NCBI RefSeq assembly: GCF_008087625.1 | Contig: NZ_CP042997.1 | Span: 5,084,001-5,148,000 of the forward strand | Origin: Aquisphaera giovannonii | GTDB lineage: Bacteria; Planctomycetota; Planctomycetia; Isosphaerales; Isosphaeraceae | Direction: 5' to 3' | DNA length: 64,000 nucleotides | Shown: one piece after another, positions 34,073 through 44,013 of the stretch | Position numbering within the stretch: position 1 is the stretch's first letter | How the letters are laid out: each line of letters opens with the position of its first letter | Notes under the pieces: model-generated | Databases searched by the model: none | Told to the model about the DNA's origin: nothing | What the model saw: only the letters and a program-made list of their open reading frames with translations | Translations under genes and position numbers: made by a program

Positions 34073-36142
34073 CTACCTGGCCTTGCGGGCGAGGTCGAGG
34101 ATGCGGAGGAGCTCGTCGATCTCGACGGGCTTGACCAGGTGGTGCTGGAAGCCGGCCTCCTCGGCGCGGCGGCGGTCGTCGACCTGGCCGTAGCCGGTGA
34201 CGGCGGCGAGGTAGGGGGCGTCGTCGCCGAGCTCGGCGCGGATGGCGCGGGCCGCCTCGTAGCCGTTGAGGCGGGGCAGGCCGATGTCGAGGAAGGCGAC
34301 GTCGGGGCGGAAGTCCCGCGCGGCCTCCACGGCGGCGGCGCCGTCGTGGGCCACGCGGACCTCGTGGCCGAGGGCCCGGAAGAGCATGGCCAGGGCCTGC
34401 GCCCCGTCGGCGCAGTCGTCCACGACGAGGAGCCGCGTGGGGCCGGCCGACGGCCGGGCGGCGGGCCGCGGCGCGGCGGCGGGGGGGCCGGCGCGGGCGA
34501 CGGGGAGGCGGACGGTGAACGTGGTGCCCTTGCCCGGCCCGTCGCTGTGCGCCTCGACGGTGCCGCCGTGCTGCTCGGTGAGGGTGCGGACCAGGGTCAG
34601 GCCGATGCCGAGGCCGCCGCGGGATCGGTCGAGGGACCGGTCGGCCTGGGCGAAGAGGTCGAAGACCCGCGGGAGCATCTCGCCGTCGATGCCGACGCCG
34701 GTGTCGGCGACCCGGACCACGGCGGTCTCCGGGCAGCCGTCGGGGCCCTCCTCGACGCGGACCGAGACCGAGACGCGGCCGCCGGGGTCGGTGTACTTGG
34801 AGGCGTTGTTCAGCAGGTTGGCGAGGACCTGGTCCAGCCGCGTCGGGTCGGCGTCCATGGGGATCGTCCCGGCGGGCAGGTCGAGCGTCAGCTCCTGGGA
34901 ATGGGACTCGGCGAGCGGCCTGGCGGCGTCCACCGCGCGGGCGACGATCGGCGCCAGGTCCACCGGCTGCCGCTTCAGCGTGATCTTGCCGCGGGTGATC
35001 CGGGAGACCTCCATCAGGTCGTCCACCAGGCGGGCCAGGTGCTTGATCTGGCCGTCGGCGATGTCCAGGGCGGTCCGCGCCGCCTCGGGCAGGGGGCCGG
35101 ACCGCCGCAGGATGTGCAGCGAGGTCACCACCGGGGCCAGCGGGTTGCGGAGCTCGTGCGCCAGCATGGCGAGGAACTCGTCCTTGCGCCGGTCGGCCTC
35201 GGCGAGCTGGTCGGCGCGGTGGCGGGCCTCGGCCTCCAGCCGCTCCAGGACGCGGACCCGCTGCTCCTCCTGGACCCGCCGGGCGGCCATCCGCTGGATC
35301 GCCTGCTCGACCTTGGAGCGGAGGCTCTCGCCGCCGAGCCGGCCCTTGACGAGGTAGTCCGCGGCGCCCCGCTTCAGCGCCCGGACGGCGATGGCCTCGT
35401 CGCCGCGGCCGGTCAGCATGAGGACCGGGAACGGCGTGATGCCGGTGCCGCCGGTCAGCTCGTGGAGGAACTCCAGGCCGTCCAGGTCCGGCAGCGAGTA
35501 GTCCAGGATCAGGCAGTCGAGCCCGGCGGAGCGGCACAGGGCCAGGGCCTCGCCGCCGGTCGCCTCCTCGAGGATCCGGTAGCTCGGGCCGCCGGAGCCC
35601 GCGCCCTGGGTCAGGGCGCGGCGGGCGGCCACGCGGTCCTCCGGCGAGTCGTCCACGATGAGGATGAGCCGCTCGTGGTTGGGGCCGGAGTCCATCGCCG
35701 CGCGGTGGGCCCGCTCCAGCTCCGCCCGCCGCCGCTCGAGGGCCGGCCGGTCCTCGAACTTGGCGATGGCCTCGGCCACGGCCTGGCGGAGCTGGCCGGG
35801 GGTGTACTGGCCCTTGACCAGGTAGTCCACGGCCCCGCGCTTCATCGCCTGCACGGCGACCGCCTCGCTCCCCCGGCCGGTGAGCATGATCATGGCGAAG
35901 GGGGCCACGCCGGTGCCGCCGGTCAGCCGCTCGAGGACCTCCAGGCCGTCCATCCCCTGGAGCCGGAAGTCCAGCAGCAGGCAGTCCGGCGGCTCGTCGC
36001 GGAACGACGCCGCGGCCTCGTCGTAGGACGCGAACTCGGCGAACCGATACCGGTCGGGGCCGTCGGCCAGGTGCCGCTGCACCGCCGCGCGGTCCTCCGG
36101 GGTATCGTCGATCACGGCGATCAGCCGGCCGGGACGCGTCAT
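34073..36142 (-). CDS. Hybrid histidine kinase, REC-REC-HisKA-HATPase-REC
   Basis: The 689-residue cytoplasmic protein has no sensor or membrane segment. It carries receiver domains at about 5-125 (phospho-acceptor D58) and 157-285 (D214), a dimerisation domain with H329 in [10 protein letters not shown], an ATPase domain at about 430-545 ([18 protein letters not shown]), and a third receiver at about 560-685 (D619 in [14 protein letters not shown] switch lysine). The two front receivers have the YLVKG form often found in single-domain relays. It starts 15 bases after the single-domain regulator gene, so it is the last gene of the heme oxygenase-phytochrome operon. Signal probably enters by phosphotransfer to its front receivers. 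Confidence 0.92.
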   Translation of the reverse strand: MTRPGRLIAVIDDTPEDRAAVQRHLADGPDRYRFAEFASYDEAAASFRDEPPDCLLLDFRLQGMDGLEVLERLTGGTGVAPFAMIMLTGRGSEAVAVQAMKRGAVDYLVKGQYTPGQLRQAVAEAIAKFEDRPALERRRAELERAHRAAMDSGPNHERLILIVDDSPEDRVAARRALTQGAGSGGPSYRILEEATGGEALALCRSAGLDCLILDYSLPDLDGLEFLHELTGGTGITPFPVLMLTGRGDEAIAVRALKRGAADYLVKGRLGGESLRSKVEQAIQRMAARRVQEEQRVRVLERLEAEARHRADQLAEADRRKDEFLAMLAHELRNPLAPVVTSLHILRRSGPLPEAARTALDIADGQIKHLARLVDDLMEVSRITRGKITLKRQPVDLAPIVARAVDAARPLAESHSQELTLDLPAGTIPMDADPTRLDQVLANLLNNASKYTDPGGRVSVSVRVEEGPDGCPETAVVRVADTGVGIDGEMLPRVFDLFAQADRSLDRSRGGLGIGLTLVRTLTEQHGGTVEAHSDGPGKGTTFTVRLPVARAGPPAAAPRPAARPSAGPTRLLVVDDCADGAQALAMLFRALGHEVRVAHDGAAAVEAARDFRPDVAFLDIGLPRLNGYEAARAIRAELGDDAPYLAAVTGYGQVDDRRRAEEAGFQHHLVKPVEIDELLRILDLARKAR

Positions 36143-36157
36143 TGGGACCTCATCCGA

Positions 36158-36598
36158 TCACCCCACGGGGAGCGCGACGGTGTCGAGCCAGTAGCTCTTG
36201 AGGGTCTCCACCGTCTTCAGGAAGTCGTCGAATCGGACCGGCTTGACGATGTAGCTCGACGCCCCGGTCCGGTAGCAGAGGTCGATGTCCGCGGGGTTGG
36301 ACGAGGTGCTCAGCACCACCACCGGCAGGACGCGCAATTCGCCGTCGGCCTTCAGGTGGTCCAGCACCTCGCGGCCGTCGGTCCCCGGCAGGTTCAGGTC
36401 CAGGAGCATCACGGCCGGCCGGACCGACGGGGGGTCGGCGTACCGGCCGCGGCGGAAGAGGTAGTCCAGGGCCTCGTCGCCGTCGCAGCAGCGGTGCACC
36501 GGGTTGGTGATCCCGGTCTTGCGGAAGGCGCGGCGGATCGCCTCGAAGTGCTCGTCGCTATCCTCGACGACGAGTATGAGTTGTCGTGGATCCGGCAT
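36158..36598 (-). CDS. Single-domain response regulator, Rcp1-like
   Basis: The 146-residue product is a lone receiver domain: acidic pocket VVEDSDE at 11-17, phospho-acceptor D67 in MLLDLNLPGTDG, and switch lysine K119 in YIVKPV. It closely follows the Rcp1 pattern of phytochrome-linked regulators, including the long loop before D67 and the KTVETLKSYWLDTV tail. It starts 8 bases after the phytochrome kinase stop. It is the natural phosphoryl acceptor of that kinase and lacks an output domain, so output must pass to another protein, most simply the hybrid kinase encoded next. Confidence 0.92.
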   Translation of the reverse strand: MPDPRQLILVVEDSDEHFEAIRRAFRKTGITNPVHRCCDGDEALDYLFRRGRYADPPSVRPAVMLLDLNLPGTDGREVLDHLKADGELRVLPVVVLSTSSNPADIDLCYRTGASSYIVKPVRFDDFLKTVETLKSYWLDTVALPVG

Positions 36599-36606
36599 CG
36601 TCGGAC

Positions 36607-38844
36607 CTAACTCCCGAGCGTGAAGTAGAACGTCGCCCCCTCTCCTGGGGGCGATTCGACCCATATGCTACCACCGTGCCGCTCCACGATCTTCTTCGCG
36701 AACGCGAGCCCAGCGCCGGTCCCCCCGCCGAACTTGTCGCGGCCGTGGAGCCGCTTGAACATCCGGAAGATCGCGTGGCGGTGCTTCTCCGGCACGCCGA
36801 TGCCGTTGTCCCTGACGTAGAAGACCGGCCGCCGGTCGGGGCCGTCCACGGGCTCGCGGTAGCCGATCTCCACCCGCTTCGCCGGCCGGTCGTTGTACTT
36901 GACCGCGTTGGTGATCAGGTTCTTCAGGAGGATCTCCGCCTGCGTCCGGTCGCAGCGGACCACCGGCAGGGGGCGGGGGACGACGACCTCGACGGCCTCG
37001 CGGCCGAGCGTCAGCCGGAGCAGCTCGAGCACCCCGGAGAGGACCTCCCCCATGTCGGTCGGCTCGACGGCCAGGTCCACCCGGCCCAGCCGCGAGTAAT
37101 GCAGCAGGGATTCGACGATGTCCTCCAGCCGCTGGGAGAGCCGGACCAGGGTCTCCAGCTTGTCCCTGCCCTCGGCGTCCAGCCGGTCGGCGTAGTCCTC
37201 CATGACGAACGTGGCGTAGTTGTGGATGCCCCGCAGCGGCTCCTTCAGGTCGTGAGAGGTGATGAACGCGAACGAGTCCAGGTCCGCGTTGCTCCGCTCG
37301 AGCTCGGCGTTGAGCCGGGTCAGCTCCTCGGCCCGGCGGACGACCACCGCCATGATGGCGTCCCGGAGCATCCGCGCCGCGTCCACCTCCCACGGCCGCC
37401 AGGGGAGGCTCCGCTGCTTGACGACCTCCTGCCAGAGCGCGAACGACCGCCGCGGGCTGAGCAGGCCGAACGGGTCCTCGCCCTCGACGGGCTTGCGCGG
37501 GTCGCCGCCCCAGTCCACCGTCCGGATCGCCTCCGGCCGGAACCAGAGGACGTGGTGGCCCTGGATCCGCGAGGTGCTGATGGCGACCAGCCCGCTGGCC
37601 ACGTCGGCGAATTCGGCCGCCTCCGGGCAGAGCCCGGCCAGGCCGTCGGTGTGGAAGACCTCGCCGTCGGCGTGGATCCGCAGCCAGGAGACCAGCCGCT
37701 TGACCTGCCCCTCCGTCGGCGTGACGCCGGTCAGCGTGCACGAGCCGTCGTGGACGACCGCCGCGCCGGCGGCCCCGGTCAGGGCCAGCAGGTCCTCCCC
37801 CGGCAGGCCCCGCTCCAGGTCGCCCTCGGCGCTCATCCGCTGGAGGAGCCGCTCGCGGACGTCGTGCAGCCGGGCGCGGTGCTCGGCCCCCTGCATGTCC
37901 TCCTTGACGGCGATCTGCGCGGAGACGAGCTCGCCGAGGAAGACGCAGGCGTCCCGGACCCCCGCCGGCAACCGCCGGGGCCCCGCGTAGTGGAGGCACG
38001 ACAGCAGGCCCCAGAGCCGCCCTTCCCGCATCAGGGAGACGGACATCGAGGCCCGCACCCCCATGTTCTTCAGGTACTGGATGTGGACCGGCGAGACCCC
38101 GCGGAGGATGGCCAGCGAGAGGTCCAGCGGCCGGCCGGTCCGCGGGTCCATCTCCGGGACCAGCGGGGACGGCTCCGCGGCCACGTCGGCGATCATCCGG
38201 ATCGGGCTGAGGTGGTAGATCCGCCGGGCGGGCTCGGGGATGTCGCTGGCGGGGAAGTGCAGGCCCAGGAGCGGCTCCAGGTCGTCGCGCTTGGCCTCGG
38301 CGTAGACGAGGCCGTTCCAATCGTCGTCGAACCGGTAGACGGTGACCCGGTCGTAGCCGGTGAGGTCCCGCATCTCGGCGGCGGCGACGCGGCAGAACTC
38401 CTCGAGCGAGCCGGCGGCCAGCAGCCGGCCCATCGCCGTGCGGACGGATCGGTAATCGGCCTGGATCGTCGGGCCGGCGTCGCGGGCGTCCTCCAGCTCG
38501 AGGATCAGGGCCCCGTCGTGCCGGTGCGCCGTGGCGTCGAGCGGCCGGCCGCGGGACGACAGCCGGAGCGGCCCGTCCCGGAGGTCCGCCGACCCGAGCC
38601 ACCGCCGGCAACGCTCGCGGTCCTCGCCGTCGAACAGCGAGGGGGCGGGCCGGCCCGCGAGCTCCTCCGCCGGGAGGCCCAATAGCCCCGCCGCGTTGGC
38701 GCTCGCCTGGACGACGGACAGGTCCGTCTCGCGGAGGGCCAGGACCACCCCGTGCGGCTGCACGCGGCCCGGGATGTGGATGGGCTCGCGGTCGCAGTTG
38801 GACAGGTCCACGACGTGGCCGGTCGCATCCTGGGCGGCCTTCAT
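36607..38844 (-). CDS. bphP: Bacteriophytochrome sensor histidine kinase
   Basis: The 745-residue protein has the PAS-GAF-PHY-HisKA-HATPase order of bacteriophytochromes. The biliverdin-binding cysteine is C17 in DLSNCDREPIHIPG. The GAF domain has the chromophore motif SDIPEPARRIYHLSPIRMI, and the PHY domain has SPRRSFALW, the PRxSF tongue. The phospho-acceptor is H531 in SHDLKEPLRG, and the ATPase domain shows DNGIGV and GGTGAGLAFAKKI. Its ATG overlaps the heme oxygenase stop by 4 bases (ATGA). It should sense red/far-red light with biliverdin made by its neighbour and phosphorylate the regulator encoded 8 bases downstream. No membrane segment is present. Confidence 0.95.
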   Translation of the reverse strand: MKAAQDATGHVVDLSNCDREPIHIPGRVQPHGVVLALRETDLSVVQASANAAGLLGLPAEELAGRPAPSLFDGEDRERCRRWLGSADLRDGPLRLSSRGRPLDATAHRHDGALILELEDARDAGPTIQADYRSVRTAMGRLLAAGSLEEFCRVAAAEMRDLTGYDRVTVYRFDDDWNGLVYAEAKRDDLEPLLGLHFPASDIPEPARRIYHLSPIRMIADVAAEPSPLVPEMDPRTGRPLDLSLAILRGVSPVHIQYLKNMGVRASMSVSLMREGRLWGLLSCLHYAGPRRLPAGVRDACVFLGELVSAQIAVKEDMQGAEHRARLHDVRERLLQRMSAEGDLERGLPGEDLLALTGAAGAAVVHDGSCTLTGVTPTEGQVKRLVSWLRIHADGEVFHTDGLAGLCPEAAEFADVASGLVAISTSRIQGHHVLWFRPEAIRTVDWGGDPRKPVEGEDPFGLLSPRRSFALWQEVVKQRSLPWRPWEVDAARMLRDAIMAVVVRRAEELTRLNAELERSNADLDSFAFITSHDLKEPLRGIHNYATFVMEDYADRLDAEGRDKLETLVRLSQRLEDIVESLLHYSRLGRVDLAVEPTDMGEVLSGVLELLRLTLGREAVEVVVPRPLPVVRCDRTQAEILLKNLITNAVKYNDRPAKRVEIGYREPVDGPDRRPVFYVRDNGIGVPEKHRHAIFRMFKRLHGRDKFGGGTGAGLAFAKKIVERHGGSIWVESPPGEGATFYFTLGS

Positions 38845-39470
38845 GATCGCCCCCCGGTCTCCGCCGAGGGGCCCGCGGCCGCTCCCGCCATCGGCGCGGC
38901 GGGCTCGCCGGGGCCGACCCAGGCCTCGAAGGCCTCGAACGTGGCGGCGGCGAAGGCCAGGGCGTCGCCCAGGTCCCCCGGCGCGACGGCCGCCTCGGCG
39001 GCCTCGCGGAACGAGGCCCACATCCGGCCGGTGTCCGCCCCGTAGCTCGCGTAGAACGCCAGCCCGGGGCCGGAGAGCCCGAGCGCCTTCTGCACGTGCT
39101 TGCGGACGAACTGCCCGCCCAGCGTGGCCCCCTCCATCACGTAGAGGCAGCCGATCGCCCCGGCCGTCGTCGCCGGCCGGGGCAGGAAGTCGCACCTCGG
39201 CAGCGCCTCGACCTCGTCCGGCCCGCGCCCGAGGAAGGCGAGGTCCGCCATGAGCATGGGCGTCTTGCGGCGCGCGGGGAGGTCCAGCCCGAGGCCGTCC
39301 AGCGCCCGCATCGCGGCGAGGCGATCCTCGAAGGGCCGATAGAAGCCGTACAACCGGCCGAGCAGCCCCGCGTAGGACTCCGCGTCGCGCGTCCGACGCA
39401 GGAGATCGACGGCCCCCTCCACCCGCCGGTGGAGGTGCTCGGTGTGCGTCTTCAATTCGGCGAGTATCAT
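38841..39470 (-). CDS. bphO: Biliverdin-producing heme oxygenase
   Basis: The 209-residue protein has the heme oxygenase pattern LKTHTEHLHRRVE, in which H14 is the predicted proximal heme ligand, followed by LLGRLYGFYRPFE and the distal helix region CLYVMEGATLGGQFVRKHV. It opens heme to biliverdin, the chromophore of the phytochrome encoded by the overlapping next gene. The last about 25 residues are Ala/Pro/Gly-rich and look like a disordered tail. The ATG has AGGA 7 bases upstream and a plausible promoter is at 39533-39562. It is the first gene of the four-gene operon. Confidence 0.95.
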   Translation of the reverse strand: MILAELKTHTEHLHRRVEGAVDLLRRTRDAESYAGLLGRLYGFYRPFEDRLAAMRALDGLGLDLPARRKTPMLMADLAFLGRGPDEVEALPRCDFLPRPATTAGAIGCLYVMEGATLGGQFVRKHVQKALGLSGPGLAFYASYGADTGRMWASFREAAEAAVAPGDLGDALAFAAATFEAFEAWVGPGEPAAPMAGAAAGPSAETGGRS

Positions 39471-39532
39471 GTGCCGTCCTTGCTCGATCGGGCTGGGCGG
39501 CCCCGGGCGGCAGCTCCTTTGGGATCGAGGTT

Positions 39533-39562
39533 AGCCTACTTCCCCGCGAAAGCCGCCGTCAA
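39533..39562 (-). promoter_or_regulatory. Candidate sigma70-type promoter of the phytochrome operon
   Basis: On the minus strand TTGACG (39562-39557) and TAGGCT (39538-39533) are 18 bases apart, about 62 bases before the heme oxygenase start. The -35 box is good, the -10 box is weak. Confidence 0.4.
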
Positions 39563-40565
39563 GGGCCGGCGCAGGCCCCCAACCATGGGCCGGCGAGGCG
39601 GCCCGATACCCCCGTCGTCCCCCGCCCGGTGGCTTTGGTCGTCGCCCGCACGACCGAACCCACCACGCCGCTTGTCCAATCCCCGCATTAACTTACATCC
39701 ACAGACCCGATCCCGGCCGCGGCCATCATTCCTGCATCTCGTTGCTCCACGCCCTCGATCGTTGCCGAGGCACGACGGCCCCGGCGACGCCGCGTTCCCT
39801 CCTAGCGAACCGTATTCCATTCGTGTCTTGTGTGCCATCCGTGCCATCCGTGCCATCTCGAGGCGGATCCTCCGTGGCTTTGCTCGTCATCCGCAAACGC
39901 CGCGACGAAATTGACGCTTCCTATTTCCAAATAATGACTTGCGTACTATTCCGCCCCGCTTCGTCGGGAGTTTCCCGGTTCCCGGGGCCCCGACCTGGGA
40001 CCTCGGCGAGGCCTCCGGGTGGCTCGGCCATTGCCTCTCCGACCCGGGCCGTAGAGTCAAAGCATGAGTGGTGGCGCGGCGGGCCCGCCACGCCCGGACC
40101 GTCGCGGGCCCGTGCCGACCGACGGGGCCGGCCGGGGCCCGGGTCGTCCGCCTCGAGATGATGCCCCCCGCCGCAACCGGCCCCCGGTCCGTCCGCCGGC
40201 CCGCGCCCACCCCGCGCGGGCCGGCTTACTGCTCCTCGACCCCCGAATCCGGATTGTCAAAGAGCGGCGCCGGGGCCCGCGTCCGGCACGCCCCCCTCGT
40301 CCCACGATCCGCGCCGCACCGCCGCCGGTTTCGGCGTGACGTCCGGCCCCGATGATCGGCCGAACCACGAGGGCCGGTCCGCCCGCCCGGGCGGCGGCCG
40401 CTGGCCGGCCGGAGGTGCGGAACGGACCGCGGCCCCGCTATTTATGACTAGCGCTATATTTTGCGTTTTCCGACGGTCCGCCTCCCGGATTTGCAAACCG
40501 ATCTTTTGCGTCCGCGACCCGATCGACGTACCCTGCGAACGTACGGGCCCGGGAGCGAGCGAACG
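39563..40565. other. Long gap with no supported gene
   Basis: About 1 kb without a credible gene. Overlapping frames on both strands at 39.5-40.5 kb have shadow composition (runs of Arg, Pro, Gly) and no recognisable domain. A tandem GTGCCATCC stretch (about 39838-39868) is present, of the kind common in planctomycete intergenic DNA. AT-rich patches lie at about 39915-39950 and 40435-40520. Confidence 0.5.
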
Positions 40566-40964
40566 TCAACGGTGCGGGGGCGGGGACGCCCGACGGCGTG
40601 CGAAGGAGAGCCCGGCGAGGACGCCCGGGATCGGGCCCAGCGTCTGGGGCGTGAAGAAGGCGATCGCGATGGCCATCCCGATGCCCCCGCCGACCATGTA
40701 GCCGAGGAACCCCCCAGCGACGATCCAGGCCCCGTTGACCAGGCGGGCGGGGAGGTCACCCACGCCGAGGGGCGCGAAACGTGCCGCCAGGCGGCCGCCC
40801 GGCCAGGCGCCGGCGAAGGCGCCGACGACCGTCACGACGAGCGCGATCGCGGGGAGGGCCAGGGCCAGGACGGTCTCCCAGGCGATCCCGTTCGGGGCCC
40901 GGCGTCTCATGCGGCCGGCCAGGGTCGCGGCCACGCCGAGGACGCCGGCGAACATCCCGAGCAC
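40566..40964 (-). CDS. Small integral membrane protein, unknown function
   Basis: About 132 residues with three or four hydrophobic segments: MLGMFAGVLGVAATLAG, LALALPAIALVVTVVGAF and a Gly-rich stretch FLGYMVGGGIGMAIAIAFF, ending in a basic tail. Upstream in frame the sequence continues GILGAVLGM, so the true start may lie a little further out. No family is recognised. It lies just downstream of, and may be co-transcribed with, the 95-residue hypothetical gene. Confidence 0.55.
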   Translation of the reverse strand: MLGMFAGVLGVAATLAGRMRRRAPNGIAWETVLALALPAIALVVTVVGAFAGAWPGGRLAARFAPLGVGDLPARLVNGAWIVAGGFLGYMVGGGIGMAIAIAFFTPQTLGPIPGVLAGLSFARRRASPPPHR

Positions 40965-41025
40965 GGCGCCGAGGATGCCCCCGACGCGACGCCCCGCCCC
41001 CGGCCTCGATGGCGGGCCGCGCCCA

Positions 41026-41313
41026 TCACGGTCGCGGCGGGGAGGGTCGCGAGGCGAAGGGGCGGGACGTCATCGGCGAGAGGATCCGCCGGAGCTCGAC
41101 CGCCTCTCCCCAGAGCGCCGGCCGGTCCGCCGCCGGGGCGATCCCGGCCACGGCGAGGGCCAGGGTCCCGCCGGCCGACCGCACCTGCCAGCCGGGATGC
41201 CTCGCCATCGCGACCGGCCCCGCCTCGAACGACAGCCCGAACGCCCGGGCGACCTCGCGGAGTTCCTGGCAATGCCCGCGAGTAAGTCCGTCGACCGGGA
41301 CGTCGCGGGCCAT
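41026..41313 (-). CDS. Hypothetical protein, 95 residues
   Basis: From the ATG at 41313 the frame gives MARDVPVDGLTRGHCQELR and a mixed alpha/beta composition (ELREVARAFGLSFEAGPVAM, LALAVAGIAPA, VELRRILSPM), which looks coding, unlike the Arg/Pro-rich shadows beside it. No domain is recognised. The next gene on the strand starts about 60 bases downstream. Weak support. Confidence 0.45.
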   Translation of the reverse strand: MARDVPVDGLTRGHCQELREVARAFGLSFEAGPVAMARHPGWQVRSAGGTLALAVAGIAPAADRPALWGEAVELRRILSPMTSRPFASRPSPPRP

Positions 41314-41565
41314 CGCATCAGTCCTCCCCGTCTCGTCTCCCGCCTGGCAGGCCGGAGGACTCCGGCCGCCGCGATCCGGACCGTCGCACCCGCACATCTT
41401 AACACGAAGGAGGCGGGAAATCGGGCGGATGGGCGGCGCCGTGCTGGAGGGCCGGCGCCCGGGGGGATAGACTCGCGGACGGGATCGCCCGGCGACACCT
41501 CGAAGCCGGGCGGCGACCGATGGACTGGCCGACGGAGGGGGGGCGGTTCACGCGGAGGATGCCTC

Positions 41566-42999
41566 ATGCCTGGGATCGCGATCGTCGTGCGGTGCCTCAT
41601 GCTCGGCAGCATCCTGGCCGGGGCCGTGTCCGCGTCCCCGACGGCATGCGCCCAGGGCAGGCGTGAGGCGAGGGGGCCGCTCCGGGTCCACCCGACGAAC
41701 CCACGCTACTTCACGGACGGGAGCGGCCGGGCGATCTACCTGACCGGGTCGCACACCTGGGCGAACCTCCAGGACCAGGGGCCGGCGGACCCGCCGAAGG
41801 CGTTCGACTTCGACGGCTACCTCGACTTCCTCGTCGAGCGGCACCACAACGTCATCCGGCTCTGGGCCTGGGAGCAGGCGCGCTGGGCCCCCTGGTCCGA
41901 CGGCAAGGGATCGAACCCGTCCGACTGGTTCGTGCAGCCGGTCCCGTACGCCCGCACCGGGCCGGGCAACGCGCTGGACGGCAGGCCGAAGTTCGACCTC
42001 GACCGGTTCGACGACGCCTACTTCGACCGGCTCCGCACGCGGGTCCGGCGGGCCGGCGGGCGGGGGATCTACGTCTCGGTGATGCTCTTCCAGGGCTGGA
42101 GCTCGGCCAAGGAATGGCTGGGCGGCACGCCCTGGCGCGGGCACCCGTACCACCCCGAGAACAACATCCAGGGCTGGAGCGGCAACCGGACGGGGACCAG
42201 CGGCCCGGCTCTCGACGACCCGGGCGTCCGCGAGCGGCAGGCCGCGTACATCCGCAAGGTGGTCGACACGCTGGACGACCTGGACAACGTGCTCTACGAG
42301 GTGGCCAACGAGGGGGGCTACCGGGACTGGGACCTCTTCGTCGTGAATGCCGTGCACGCCTGCGAGAAGAGCAGGCCGAAGCAGCACCCGGTCGGCCTGA
42401 CCGGCCACGGCGCGGAGTCGAACGACGAGATGATGGCGAGCCCCGTCGAGTGGTTCTCGCCGGGTTCCAGCCAATGGCCCGACCTCAAGACCGACCCGCG
42501 GGCCGTCGACGGCAGGAAGGTGAGCCTGCTGGACACCGACCACGTCTTCGGCGTCGGCGGCGACCGCGAGTGGGTCTGGAAGGCGTTCCTGCGGGGCCAC
42601 AACGTCCTGTTCATGGACCCCTACGGCGACCCCGCCTGGGATCCGGTCCTCGCGGCCCAGGGCGTGGGCTCGCCGGGCGCCGAGGGGGCCCGCCGGGCGA
42701 TGGGGCAGGCCCGGCGCTTCGCCGAGCGCATGGACCTCGCCGCCTCCCGCCCCGCCGGCGAACTGGCCTCGACCGGCTACTGCCTGGCCGTCCCGGGCCG
42801 CGAGTACCTGGCCTACCTCCCCGACGGAGGCCCCGCGACCGTGGACCTCTCCGCGGCGAAGGGCAAGCTCTCCGTCGAATGGTCCCGCCCCATCGAGGGC
42901 AACCCCACCCCCGGCGAGGCCGTCGAGGGCGGCGGCAGGCGTACCCTCAAGGCCCCCTTCGCCGGCGACGCCGTCCTCTACCTCCGGGCCACGCCCTGA
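41566..42999 (+). CDS. Secreted glycoside hydrolase-like TIM-barrel protein
   Basis: The 477-residue product has a signal peptide (VVRCLMLGSILAGAVSA) and GGAGG just before the ATG. The mature part opens LRVHPTNPRYFTDGSGRAIY, the opening typical of DUF4038/cellulase-like glycosidases, followed by barrel strands HHNVIRLWAWEQ and GGRGIYVSVMLFQGW. NVLYEVANEGGY (E249) matches the acid/base Asn-Glu of clan GH-A. A small beta domain closes the protein (LAVPGREYLAYLPDGGPATV), as in DUF4038-type enzymes. The second catalytic glutamate cannot be assigned with confidence (WFSPGSSQW and LLDTDHVFG are near its expected place), so activity is uncertain. It probably trims a plant or algal polysaccharide outside the cell. 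Confidence 0.75.
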   Translation: MPGIAIVVRCLMLGSILAGAVSASPTACAQGRREARGPLRVHPTNPRYFTDGSGRAIYLTGSHTWANLQDQGPADPPKAFDFDGYLDFLVERHHNVIRLWAWEQARWAPWSDGKGSNPSDWFVQPVPYARTGPGNALDGRPKFDLDRFDDAYFDRLRTRVRRAGGRGIYVSVMLFQGWSSAKEWLGGTPWRGHPYHPENNIQGWSGNRTGTSGPALDDPGVRERQAAYIRKVVDTLDDLDNVLYEVANEGGYRDWDLFVVNAVHACEKSRPKQHPVGLTGHGAESNDEMMASPVEWFSPGSSQWPDLKTDPRAVDGRKVSLLDTDHVFGVGGDREWVWKAFLRGHNVLFMDPYGDPAWDPVLAAQGVGSPGAEGARRAMGQARRFAERMDLAASRPAGELASTGYCLAVPGREYLAYLPDGGPATVDLSAAKGKLSVEWSRPIEGNPTPGEAVEGGGRRTLKAPFAGDAVLYLRATP

Positions 43000-43038
43000 G
43001 GACGCGGGCGGGCCCGCGCGGCTCATGTGCGGCGACCA

Positions 43039-44013
43039 TCAGGGCCGAGTCTTCGGGACGGCCAGGAAGCCGTGGCTCCCCTCCTTGTCTTCATAGCGGC
43101 CCACGATGTGCCCCGCGGCGTTGATCCCGGCCGCCTGGGTCTCCTTCGCGCCGGGGAAGTCGAATGGGGAGAGCTTGCCCTTCGCGTCCCGGACGAAGCT
43201 GCGATGGAGTCCGAAGGCGGGGTCGAGGTTGAGGTAGATCCCGACGATGACGCCCTCGTCGTTGATCGCCCGGGCCTCCGTGAGCGTCGTCTTCGGCCAG
43301 TCGATGAGGGTGGGCTTGCCCTTCTCGTCCAGGAGGAGCCCGCGCCTCGAGAGCGTGATGTCGAGGAAGTGCCCGACCACCCGTTCCCCGGAGTTGATAC
43401 CCAGGTAGGAGTTCGAGCCGTATGCGGGCAGGACTCGGAACCCGCCGTCCTCCTGCCGGACGAAATCCCGCGGCCGGCCCCTCCCGTCCGTGTCGGATCC
43501 GAGGATGACGCCCCGGTCGTTGATGGCCGCGGGGATGGGCCTGGAATTGGGCGCGTCCGGCTTGAGCGTGAGCCGGGCGAACCGCCCGTCCGGCTCGCGG
43601 ACGAATCCGAACAGCGCCTTCTCATCGACGGCGGTGCCGACGATCTGCCCCCGGGCGTTGATCCCCATGAGCCGGGTGAATCGACCGTCGGGGTGATCGA
43701 TGACGGCGATCCGGCCGTCCACGCCCCTCAGGGCACCATGGACGGAGGCGTCCGCGAGGCCGCCGCCATGATATTCCCCGACGATCTGCCCCTTGCCGTT
43801 GATCGCCTGGGGCAGGAACATCTCCCCCTTGGGGCCCGCCAGCGTCGTGAATGTATACGCGTCCTCCGCCGCGGTCGAATCGGCCGCCGCGGCGGCGAGC
43901 AGGATCGCCGCGACGGCCGCGAGGAGCCCCCGGGAGAGGGGCCCTCCACGCGGGACGCCAACGTCGCGAAGCGATCGCCCGCCATGCTCCGGATAGCCGG
44001 TCGTCGTGATCAT
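43039..44013 (-). CDS. Secreted HAF-repeat protein
   Basis: The 324-residue protein has an N-terminal export segment (GLLAAVAAILLAAAAADSTA) and five or six repeats of about 45 residues whose core is AIN..G.IVG.Y: QAINGKGQIVGEY, GINARGQIVGTA, AINDRGVILGSD, GINSGERVVGHF, AINDEGVIVGIY, GINAAGHIVGRY. This is the HAF family, presumed beta-propeller-like repeats in extracellular proteins of unknown function. It ends 40 bases from the hydrolase-like gene on the opposite strand. Confidence 0.85.
   Translation of the reverse strand: MITTTGYPEHGGRSLRDVGVPRGGPLSRGLLAAVAAILLAAAAADSTAAEDAYTFTTLAGPKGEMFLPQAINGKGQIVGEYHGGGLADASVHGALRGVDGRIAVIDHPDGRFTRLMGINARGQIVGTAVDEKALFGFVREPDGRFARLTLKPDAPNSRPIPAAINDRGVILGSDTDGRGRPRDFVRQEDGGFRVLPAYGSNSYLGINSGERVVGHFLDITLSRRGLLLDEKGKPTLIDWPKTTLTEARAINDEGVIVGIYLNLDPAFGLHRSFVRDAKGKLSPFDFPGAKETQAAGINAAGHIVGRYEDKEGSHGFLAVPKTRP

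Noticed and set aside
39887-40496. Several overlapping frames of 80-105 codons on both strands
   Set aside because: Low-complexity Pro/Arg/Gly products, mutually overlapping, no ribosome binding site or domain.
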